Assembly (NCBI GenBank): GCA_020347585.1
Contig: CP070733.1
Coordinates: forward strand, 1,341,217 to 1,346,389
Source of the DNA: Pseudomonadota bacterium
Lineage (GTDB): Bacteria; Pseudomonadota; Gammaproteobacteria; CAMYNG01
Direction of reading: 5' to 3'
Length of the DNA stretch: 5,173 nucleotides
In this document: piece by piece, positions 1 to 5,173 of the stretch
Numbering within the stretch: position 1 is the stretch's first letter
Layout: every line of letters starts with the position of its first letter
Position numbers and translations under genes: made by a program
Notes under the pieces: model-generated
Seen by the model: the letters and a program-made list of their open reading frames with translations, nothing else
Told to the model about the DNA's origin: nothing
The model's database searches: none

Positions 1-732
1 GAAAACGCCATGACGGTGTTCTACCACCAGCTCGCCGACGAGTACCTCGAGCCGCTGGCTGCCGATGCGCGCGCGGGTGGAACGGAGCTGCTGGTGGGCC
101 TGCCGTACATGGATCGCGAGGCCAATCGCTATTACAGCAGCCTGATGAGCCTGGGAGAGACCCGCGGCGTTTATCACAAGCGCCATTTGGTGCCGTTCGG
201 TGAATACGTGCCGCTGGAGTCGCTGCTGCGGGGACTGATCGGCTTTTTTGATCTGCCCATGTCCGGGTTCAGCCACGGCGCGCGTGAACAGCGCCCGTTG
301 GTGGTCGGCGGCCAGCCGGTGGCGCCGTCGGTGTGCTACGAGGACGCCTACGGCGAGGAGCTGATTCACTTCCTCCCCGAGGCCACACTGCTGGTCAATG
401 GTAGCAACAATGCCTGGTACGGTGATTCGCTGGCCCCTCACCAGCATTTGCAGATCTCGCGCATGCGTGCCCGCGAAACCGGGCGCGAGTTGTTGCGCGC
501 GACCACCAACGGCATATCGGCGATCGTCGATCATCGTGGCGCCCTGGTGGCAACCACGCCGCAGTTTCAGGAGTATGTTCTGGAAGGGACTGTGCAACCA
601 CGCACCGGTGCCACGCCCTACGTGCGCTTCGGTAATTGGCCGGTGGTGTGCGCCGCCGGCCTGGTGACCCTGTTGCTGGTGGTGGTGGGCCGGCGCTGTG
701 CGCGGGCGCGACGCCGCGCAGAGGCAGAGTAG
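1..732 (+). CDS. lnt: Apolipoprotein N-acyltransferase, C-terminal part (5' truncated by window edge)
   Basis: Lnt transfers the third acyl chain from a phospholipid to the N-terminal cysteine of lipoproteins at the periplasmic face of the inner membrane. The frame is open from base 1, so the gene begins upstream; the ATG at 10 is internal. The segment covers most of the nitrilase-like catalytic domain. The first codon (1-3, in E-N-A-M) aligns with the catalytic Glu of E. coli Lnt (E267). The catalytic Lys lies in HKRHLVPFGEYVP (codon 178-180) and the nucleophilic Cys in SVCYED (codon 334-336). GSNNAWYG, the RMRARETGRELLRATTNGISA block and TPYVRFGNWP also match the family. A hydrophobic stretch (about bases 640-690) is the last transmembrane helix, followed by an Arg-rich cytoplasmic tail. 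All visible active-site residues are intact. It converges on the DUF1451 gene with a 22-base gap and no clear terminator between them. The assignment is secure; the missing N-terminus cannot be assessed. Confidence 0.96.
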   Translation, partial: ENAMTVFYHQLADEYLEPLAADARAGGTELLVGLPYMDREANRYYSSLMSLGETRGVYHKRHLVPFGEYVPLESLLRGLIGFFDLPMSGFSHGAREQRPLVVGGQPVAPSVCYEDAYGEELIHFLPEATLLVNGSNNAWYGDSLAPHQHLQISRMRARETGRELLRATTNGISAIVDHRGALVATTPQFQEYVLEGTVQPRTGATPYVRFGNWPVVCAAGLVTLLLVVVGRRCARARRRAEAE

Positions 733-754
733 ATGGCCTGGCCGGTTGCAGAAA

Positions 755-1285
755 TCAGCCGCCTGTGCGCGATCCGTATTCCTTTCTGAACACCGTGCCC
801 TGGCATTCGGGGCACGGCGGAATGTGGGCGGTGGTCTCGATGCGCAGTTCGTGGCCGCATTTGCTGCAGCGCAGGATGCCCGGGCCGGTGATATCGCCGC
901 TGTACCAGTCGCTCTGCAGGGCGCGCTGCTCGATGGCATCGAGTTCAAGGCGCGTGGTGTCCACGGCGCCGGCAAACAGCTCTGCGATGCGCTGCTCCGC
1001 AAGTTGCAGGTCGAACCTCAGCCAGTCGGTCATTTCCTGTCCGGTGTCGGCCAGATACTCCGCGGCATCATGGATGTCGCGCTGCAGGTAGTCGCCGATT
1101 CGCTCGGCTTCCTCGCGCGTCAGTTCGCCGAGTTCGCTCGCCCGTTCCTTGGCGTACTCTATCTTGACACCGAAATCCGTGCCCGGTGGGCCCCCGGCGC
1201 CGTGTATCGCTTCACGAAACCGTTCCAGCATACGGTTGTAGGCATCAACCAGGCGTGTGTGTTTCTTCTCGGCATGTTCGCTCAT
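755..1285 (-). CDS. Zinc ribbon-containing protein, YbeL/DUF1451 family
   Basis: This is a 176-residue soluble protein of unknown function. Residues 1-125 are charged and predicted mostly helical or coiled-coil, for example around VDAYNRMLERFREAI and from about 41 to 80. The C-terminus carries a zinc ribbon with Cys140-x2-Cys143 and Cys158-x2-Cys161 (RCSKCGHEL and PCPECQG). This pattern, and the DxxxGPGxLxCxxCG approach to the first knuckle, match the DUF1451 family, whose E. coli member is YbeL (about 160 aa). Orientation is also conserved with E. coli: convergent with lnt and divergent from leuS. The ATG at 1285 gives the expected N-terminus (MSEHAEKKHTRLVDAYN), but its ribosome-binding site is weak, with only a CGGG about nine bases upstream. 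The zinc site is inferred from the cysteines. The biological role is unknown and I do not assign one. The strand is firm, because the long forward reading frame over the same bases resembles nothing I know. Confidence 0.92.
   Translation of the reverse strand: MSEHAEKKHTRLVDAYNRMLERFREAIHGAGGPPGTDFGVKIEYAKERASELGELTREEAERIGDYLQRDIHDAAEYLADTGQEMTDWLRFDLQLAEQRIAELFAGAVDTTRLELDAIEQRALQSDWYSGDITGPGILRCSKCGHELRIETTAHIPPCPECQGTVFRKEYGSRTGG
793..817. repeat. Perfect 8-bp inverted repeat inside the DUF1451 gene
   Basis: CCGTGCCC at 793-800 and GGGCACGG at 810-817 are exact reverse complements around a 9-base loop. The repeat lies in the codons for the second zinc knuckle (PCPECQGT), near the 3' end of the reverse-strand gene and about 60 bases past the lnt stop. 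No T tract follows on either strand. It could fold in either convergent transcript, but the coding constraint of the zinc knuckle may explain it. Confidence 0.35.
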
Positions 1286-1493
1286 GGGTACGACCCGTTA
1301 ACAGTTTCCCTGTAGTGAATACTCCGCCCATCGGCAGGTGCGATGCAAGTCGAATGCGGCCGGCGCTTGCGTTGGATCAAACCGGATGGCGCGCCGGCTG
1401 TCTGGCGTCCCCCGGAGCACTACGTTATCCTTTCGCGGTCCCGCCGTGTGGCAAACCTTTTTACCGTTATCGAGAGAACCCGCTGCCCTATTT
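1286..1493. promoter_or_regulatory. Divergent intergenic region between the DUF1451 gene and leuS
   Basis: This 208-base spacer separates two divergently transcribed genes, so it should contain promoters in both directions. I could not identify a convincing -35/-10 pair on either strand. A TACGTT at 1421-1426 resembles a -10 for leuS but lacks a matching -35. There is a GC-only inverted repeat with arms at 1359-1366 and 1391-1398 and a 24-base loop. An 8-base palindrome, GGCGCGCC, sits at 1388-1395. I see no T-box, no leucine-rich leader peptide and no terminator. Promoter content is inferred from gene orientation only. Confidence 0.5.
1359..1398. repeat. GC-only inverted repeat upstream of leuS
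   Basis: GCCGGCGC at 1359-1366 is the exact reverse complement of GCGCCGGC at 1391-1398, with a 24-base loop. Two further pairs outward, to 1357/1400, are possible in RNA with one G-U. It lies about 95 bases upstream of the leuS start and is not followed by a T tract, so it is not an intrinsic terminator. It may be a leader structure if the transcript starts upstream, or a chance match in GC-rich DNA. Confidence 0.35.
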
Positions 1494-3959
1494 ATGGAAG
1501 AGCACTATTATCCGGAGCGCGTTGAGCAGGAGTCTCAGCGCTACTGGGAAGAGCATCAGACCTTCCGTGTCACGGAAGATCCCGACAGGGAGAAATTCTA
1601 TTGCCTGTCGATGTTTCCCTACCCCAGCGGCCGCCTGCATATGGGGCACGTGCGCAACTACACTATCGGCGATGTGATCAGCCGCTACCAGCGCATGCAG
1701 GGCAGGAATGTGTTGCAGCCGATGGGCTGGGACGCCTTCGGCCTGCCAGCCGAGAACGCCGCCATCCAGAACAAGGTGCCGCCCGCAAAATGGACCCGGG
1801 AGAACATCGATTACATGCGTGGCCAACTCAAGCGCCTGGGTTTCGGTTACGACTGGCAGCGTGAACTGGCTACCTGCGATCCCGATTATTACCGCTGGGA
1901 ACAATGGCTGTTCACGCGCCTGTTCAAAAAGGGACTGGTGTATCGCAAGACCTCACCCGTAAACTGGTGCCCGCACGATCAGACTGTGCTCGCCAACGAG
2001 CAGGTGGAGGAAGGCTGCTGCTGGCGCTGTGGTACGCAAGTGGAACGCCGCGAGATACCGCAGTGGTTCATGCGCATCACCGATTACGCTGACGAACTGC
2101 TTGAAGACCTTGGCAAACTAGACGGCTGGCCCGAGCAGGTGCGCACAATGCAGCGTAACTGGATCGGGCGCTCCGAGGGCGTCGAGATCCTGTTCGACAT
2201 CGCCGACAGCGATACCCGCCTGAAGGTCTTTACCACCCGCCCCGACACGTTGATGGGCGTCACCTATGTTGCGGTAGCCGCCGAACATCCGTTGGCGATT
2301 GCCGCGGCGCAGCGCCATGACAATGTTGCCGCGTTTGTTCAAGAATGTGCCGAAACCGTCACGGCCGAGGCGGCGCTCGAAACCATGGAGAAAAAGGGCA
2401 TCGACACCTGGTTTAAGGCGCTGCACCCCGTGACGGGTGAGCGGGTGCCGGTGTTCGTCGCTAACTTCGTGCTGATGGGCTACGGCGAGGGCGCGGTGAT
2501 GGCGGTGCCGGCACACGATCAGCGCGACTGGGAGTTTGCGAGCAAGTACGGCCTGCCGATCCGCCAGGTGATCGCACCTGCGGCCGACAGCGATGCGGGG
2601 GCTGATCTCGCCGCCGCGGCGTTCACTGACAAGGGCGTACTTGTCGACTCGGGGCCGTTCAGCGATCTTGATTCTGCTACGGCCTTCGATGCTATCGCCG
2701 ACTACCTGGGCAAACGCGACCGCGGTGAGCGGCGTGTAAATTTCCGTTTGCGCGATTGGGGCGTATCGCGCCAGCGATACTGGGGCGCGCCCATTCCAAT
2801 CATTTATTGCGACAGCTGCGGCGAGGTGCCGGTACCTGACAAGGACCTGCCGGTGGTGCTGCCCGAGAACGTATCGTTGTTGCAGGCCGGCTCGCCGATC
2901 AAGAGGATGCCGTCATTCTACAAGACCACCTGTCCGAAATGTCGCGGCAAGGCGACGCGCGAGACCTATACCTTTGATACGTTCATGGAATCCTCCTGGT
3001 ATTACGCGCGCTTTTGTGCGCCGGATTCCGACAAAGGTATGGTCGATGCGCGCGCGGCCTATTGGCTACCGGTGGACCAGTACATCGGCGGTATCGAACA
3101 CGCGATTCTGCATCTGTTGTATGCGCGGTTTTTCAACAAATTGATGCGCGATGTCGGTCTGCTCGAAGGCGGCGAACCGTTCACCAACCTGTTGACGCAG
3201 GGCATGGTGCTTAAGGACGGCGCCAAGATGTCAAAGTCCAAGGGCAACACGGTCGACCCCGAGGCCCTTGTGGAGCGTTACGGTGCGGATACCGCGCGGT
3301 TGTTTATGATGTTCGCCGCGCCCCCGGATCAGTCGTTGGAGTGGTCGGACGCCGGGGTCGAGGGCGCCTTCCGTTTTCTGCGGCGGGTGTGGAAACGTGT
3401 CTACGATCACGTCCAGGGCGGGTATTGCGTTGCGGTGGATACCAATACCCTCGACGATGCGCAGCGCGCCTTGCGCCGCCGGGTGCACGAAACCATCGCC
3501 AAGATCAGCGACGATGTAGGCCGGCGGTTCACCTTCAACACCGCAATCGCGGCGGTGATGGAATTGCTCAACGCGTTGTACAAGTTTGAGGACGACAGCG
3601 AGCAGGGCCGGGCGGTCATGCAGGAAGCACTGGAGTCGGTGGTGCTGCTGCTTGCGCCGATCGTGCCGAACATCTGCCATACACTGTGGTTTCGGCTGCG
3701 CCCCGGCGCGACCGCGGCGGTGGTCGACATGCGCTGGCCGGTGGCGGACGAGGCGGCACTGACGCGCAACAACATCGAACTGGTAGTGCAGGTCAACGGC
3801 AAGTTACGCGGGCAGGTGTCCGTGCCGGTGGACGCTGAACGCGCGGAAATCGAGTCCGCCGCGCTGGACGATCCCAACGTGCAGCGCTTCGTGGAGGGCA
3901 AAGGTGTTGCCCGGATCATCGTGGTGCCCGGACGGCTGGTGAATATTGTTGTGAAATGA
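1494..3959 (+). CDS. leuS: Leucyl-tRNA synthetase
   Basis: This cytoplasmic class I synthetase charges tRNA-Leu with leucine using ATP. It has 821 residues. The HIGH motif is HMGH (residues 49-52, in PYPSGRLHMGHVRNYTIGD) and KMSKS is at 578-582. The first cysteine cluster is Cys159, Cys175/176 and Cys179. The CP1 editing domain has the threonine-rich TTRPDT (247-252) and HDQRD with Asp345, the residues needed to hydrolyse mischarged tRNA. A second set, Cys439/442 and Cys480/483, flanks a segment that looks like a zinc ribbon. RLRDWGVSRQRYWG, the WYYARF region, the anticodon-binding helices and a C-terminal VQVNGKLRGQVSVPVD domain follow. The leucine-specific insertion before KMSKS is essentially absent. 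I chose ATG 1494 because MEEHYYPERVEQESQRYW aligns with the family N-terminus. The frame stays open back to ATG 1338, but those 52 residues match nothing. The Shine-Dalgarno is poor: GAGAG at 1472-1476 is 17 bases from the start. Confidence 0.98.
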   Translation: MEEHYYPERVEQESQRYWEEHQTFRVTEDPDREKFYCLSMFPYPSGRLHMGHVRNYTIGDVISRYQRMQGRNVLQPMGWDAFGLPAENAAIQNKVPPAKWTRENIDYMRGQLKRLGFGYDWQRELATCDPDYYRWEQWLFTRLFKKGLVYRKTSPVNWCPHDQTVLANEQVEEGCCWRCGTQVERREIPQWFMRITDYADELLEDLGKLDGWPEQVRTMQRNWIGRSEGVEILFDIADSDTRLKVFTTRPDTLMGVTYVAVAAEHPLAIAAAQRHDNVAAFVQECAETVTAEAALETMEKKGIDTWFKALHPVTGERVPVFVANFVLMGYGEGAVMAVPAHDQRDWEFASKYGLPIRQVIAPAADSDAGADLAAAAFTDKGVLVDSGPFSDLDSATAFDAIADYLGKRDRGERRVNFRLRDWGVSRQRYWGAPIPIIYCDSCGEVPVPDKDLPVVLPENVSLLQAGSPIKRMPSFYKTTCPKCRGKATRETYTFDTFMESSWYYARFCAPDSDKGMVDARAAYWLPVDQYIGGIEHAILHLLYARFFNKLMRDVGLLEGGEPFTNLLTQGMVLKDGAKMSKSKGNTVDPEALVERYGADTARLFMMFAAPPDQSLEWSDAGVEGAFRFLRRVWKRVYDHVQGGYCVAVDTNTLDDAQRALRRRVHETIAKISDDVGRRFTFNTAIAAVMELLNALYKFEDDSEQGRAVMQEALESVVLLLAPIVPNICHTLWFRLRPGATAAVVDMRWPVADEAALTRNNIELVVQVNGKLRGQVSVPVDAERAEIESAALDDPNVQRFVEGKGVARIIVVPGRLVNIVVK

Positions 3960-4090
3960 GATTAAGGGGAAAGGGAGAAAATACAAGGAAACGCAGGAGC
4001 AAAAGGAAAAGGCAACAATGAGGCGAATTAAAAAAGGATCGGAGCAGCGCGGTGACGAGTGGTAGTGGGAACAGAGGTAATGGCGAAACG
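3960..4090 (+). other. Purine-rich leuS-lptE spacer with a possible 15-codon mini-ORF
   Basis: Between the leuS stop and the likely lptE ATG lie 131 bases that differ in composition from the flanking genes. From 3961 to 4040 only 15 of 80 bases are pyrimidines on the plus strand, and the stretch is rich in A and AAGG/GGAAA runs. There is no hairpin plus T tract, so no intrinsic terminator is visible and readthrough from leuS to lptE is plausible. A 15-codon frame runs from ATG 4018 to TAG 4063-4065 (MRRIKKGSEQRGDEW) with AAGG five bases before its start. Whether it is translated is unknown. A GGAG at 4041-4044 lies seven bases before GTG 4052, an alternative in-frame lptE start. Confidence 0.5.
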
Positions 4091-4645
4091 ATGGGAATGA
4101 CCCTTGCGCGAGGTTGTCAGGGAGCGGGCCTGTGGTGTGTTGTGCTCGTGGCGATGTTGATGTTGTCCGCTTGCGGTTTTCACCTGCGTGGCGCCGCGGA
4201 CCTGCCCGAGGCAATGGAATCGACCTTCCTTGAGGGCGTGGGTCTGAACAGCGACCTGGGGCGCGCGCTGCAACAGAGTATCCGCAGCGGTGGCGGACGC
4301 GTTGTGACGCGCGCGGAGGATGCCAGCGCCGTACTCGCGGTGCAGCGCAACGACATGCGCCGCCGGGTGCTCTCGGTGGACGCCCAGGGCAAGGCCAACG
4401 AGTACGAACTCACCTACACGCTCGGCTTCGCGCTCAAAGACCCCGGGGGTACGCCGCTGCTGGAGCCGCAGACTATCGCCGTGGTGCGCGCCTTTAATTT
4501 TGACGCCGACAACGCCCTCGCCATGTCCAACGAGGAGGCCAGGCTGGCGCAGGAGATGGTTGATTCGGCAGTGGCGCAGATGCTGCGCCGCGTCGGTGCT
4601 GCGACGCGTAAGGCGCCGCCGGCGTCGGCCGGCGTGACCGGCTAG
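4091..4645 (+). CDS. lptE: LPS-assembly lipoprotein LptE
   Basis: LptE is the outer-membrane lipoprotein that plugs and stabilises the LptD barrel, through which lipopolysaccharide reaches the cell surface. From ATG 4091 the protein has 184 residues (E. coli about 193). It begins with a lipoprotein signal peptide: Arg7, a hydrophobic core at about 13-25 and lipobox L-S-A-C with the lipidated cysteine at residue 28 (codon 4172-4174). CGFHLRG directly after cleavage is the family hallmark. The block VLSVDAQGKANEYELTY, then FALKDPGGTPLLEPQ, VVRAFNFDADNALAMSNEEARL and AQMLRR near the end, all fit LptE. The tail is Ala/Pro-rich. The start is uncertain. GTG 4052 has a better-spaced GGAG but would place 28 residues before the hydrophobic core; ATG 4091 has AGAGG 13 bases upstream and gives a normal signal peptide; ATG 4097 is also possible. 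It lies downstream of leuS and 30 bases before holA. The lipoprotein form depends on Lgt, LspA and Lnt. Confidence 0.94.
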   Translation: MGMTLARGCQGAGLWCVVLVAMLMLSACGFHLRGAADLPEAMESTFLEGVGLNSDLGRALQQSIRSGGGRVVTRAEDASAVLAVQRNDMRRRVLSVDAQGKANEYELTYTLGFALKDPGGTPLLEPQTIAVVRAFNFDADNALAMSNEEARLAQEMVDSAVAQMLRRVGAATRKAPPASAGVTG

Positions 4646-4663
4646 CCCCGGCGCTCGCTGGGG
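4646..4663 (+). promoter_or_regulatory. Hairpin between lptE and holA covering the likely holA ribosome-binding site
   Basis: Directly after the lptE TAG, CCCCGGC (4646-4652) can pair with GCTGGGG (4657-4663) in a 7-bp stem, including one G-U, around a GCTC tetraloop. The 3' arm contains the GGGGA-type sequence that is the only Shine-Dalgarno candidate for holA, 11 bases before its GTG. No T tract follows, so a terminator is unlikely. The pairing is read from the sequence; a role in translational coupling is inference. Confidence 0.4.
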
Positions 4664-4675
4664 ATTCTCAGATCC

Positions 4676-5173
4676 GTGAAGCTTCGTTTCGAACAGTTCC
4701 TCAAGCAGGCGGGCAGCGGTGCGCCGCTGGCGCAGGTGTACGTCGTGAGTGGCGATGAGCCCCTGCAGTCAGGCGAGGCCTGTGAGGCGCTGCGTGCTGC
4801 GGCTCGCGAACAGGGCTACAGCGAGCGGAAGGTCATGCACGTGGAGCGTGGTTTTGACTGGCAACAGCTTGCCGCTGAGGCTGATGCGCTGTCGTTGTTT
4901 GCCGAACGTCGTCTCATCGAGCTGCGCATGCCTACGGGCAAGCCGGGTGATACCGGCGCCAAGGCGCTGCGCGCCTATGCGCAGCGCCCTGCGCCGGACA
5001 CCGTGTTGCTGGTGATCTGCGGTAAGTTGGAAAGCAGCCAGCAGAAAAGCAAGTGGTATGGCGCACTGGAGCAGGCCGGTGTGGCGCTTCAGGTCTGGCC
5101 GGTGGCTGCGGGACAATTACCGCGCTGGTTGCGCGAGCGGATGCGGCGGCGCGGTCTGAACGCCGGCGACGCC
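4676..5173 (+). CDS. holA: DNA polymerase III delta subunit, N-terminal part (3' truncated by window edge)
   Basis: HolA (delta) is the clamp-loader subunit that opens the beta sliding clamp so that it can be loaded on primed DNA at the replication fork. The frame from GTG 4676 is open for 166 codons to the window edge; E. coli delta is about 343 residues, so roughly half is visible. Family features are the opening KLRFEQFLKQ, the strand VYVVSGDEPL (21-30) with the degenerate nucleotide-binding loop region, the segment DWQQLAAEADALSLFAERRLIELRMP (61-86), the strand DTVLLVICGKLESSQQKSKWY (108-128) and QLPRWLRERMRRRGL (147-161). Delta does not use a classic Walker A, and none is seen. GTG is chosen because no ATG lies near the conserved N-terminus and translation from it aligns immediately. 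The position after lptE matches the lptE-holA-nadD order of gammaproteobacteria. Initiation looks weak: GTG, a GGGGA 11 bases away and a hairpin over it. Confidence 0.94.
   Translation, partial: MKLRFEQFLKQAGSGAPLAQVYVVSGDEPLQSGEACEALRAAAREQGYSERKVMHVERGFDWQQLAAEADALSLFAERRLIELRMPTGKPGDTGAKALRAYAQRPAPDTVLLVICGKLESSQQKSKWYGALEQAGVALQVWPVAAGQLPRWLRERMRRRGLNAGDA

Noticed and set aside
698..1315. A 205-codon forward open frame overlapping the DUF1451 gene
   Set aside because: It is antisense to a recognisable zinc-ribbon protein, resembles no known family, and long spurious frames are common in GC-rich DNA.
1388..1395. GGCGCGCC palindrome as an operator
   Set aside because: An 8-base GC-only palindrome is expected by chance at this base composition and has no flanking symmetry.
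1338..1493. A 52-residue in-frame N-terminal extension of LeuS from ATG 1338
   Set aside because: The extension (MRCKSNAAGACVG...) resembles no LeuRS N-terminus, while translation from ATG 1494 aligns at once with the family.
1186..1677. A 163-codon forward open frame spanning the intergenic region and the leuS start
   Set aside because: It overlaps leuS in another frame, is Arg/Pro/Ser-rich and has no family features; a shadow frame.
2118..3919. Several reverse-strand open frames of 130-170 codons inside leuS
   Set aside because: All lie antisense to well-conserved LeuRS domains and show no recognisable motifs.
4749..5015. A forward ATG frame of 88 codons and a reverse frame of 115 codons near the right edge
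   Set aside because: The GTG-started holA frame matches delta subunits throughout, so these are out-of-frame or antisense shadows.
1..5173. Mobile element, CRISPR array, tRNA/rRNA gene, phage or defence system
   Set aside because: I saw no transposase, integrase, direct-repeat array, cloverleaf or defence domain; almost the whole window is accounted for by conserved housekeeping genes.

Overview
The window is a GC-rich stretch of bacterial chromosome, and I read it as gammaproteobacterial. It carries the order lnt - zinc-ribbon DUF1451 gene (reverse strand) - leuS - lptE - holA. That is the arrangement around E. coli lnt/ybeL/leuS/lptE/holA, except that the glutamate/aspartate transporter genes found between lnt and ybeL in E. 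coli are absent. The LeuRS has a four-cysteine module near residues 439-483 and only a four-residue linker before KMSKS. This is unlike E. coli or Pseudomonas and suggests a deeper, non-enteric lineage, perhaps Chromatiales/Ectothiorhodospiraceae-like. The family assignments are firm; the taxonomic guess is not.

Layout: 1-732 (+) is the C-terminal half of apolipoprotein N-acyltransferase, starting at what appears to be its catalytic glutamate codon. After a 22-base convergent gap, 755-1285 (-) encodes a small zinc-ribbon protein of the YbeL/DUF1451 family. A 208-base divergent spacer (1286-1493) should hold the promoters of this gene and of leuS. LeuS, full length at 821 residues, fills 1494-3959. 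A purine-rich spacer (3960-4090) then leads into the outer-membrane lipoprotein LptE (4091-4645). Thirty bases after lptE, holA (DNA polymerase III delta subunit) starts with GTG at 4676 and runs off the right edge.

Functionally these are housekeeping genes. Lnt completes lipoprotein acylation, and LptE is itself a lipoprotein needed for LPS export, so the two are linked through outer-membrane biogenesis. LeuS and HolA serve translation and replication. leuS, lptE and holA are collinear and probably at least partly cotranscribed.

I found no mobile element, CRISPR array, RNA gene or novel defence-like system. The points worth a second look are the LeuRS domain architecture, the unusual leuS-lptE spacer with a 15-codon mini-ORF and an ambiguous lptE start, a hairpin that would mask the likely holA ribosome-binding site, and an inverted repeat in the leuS leader.
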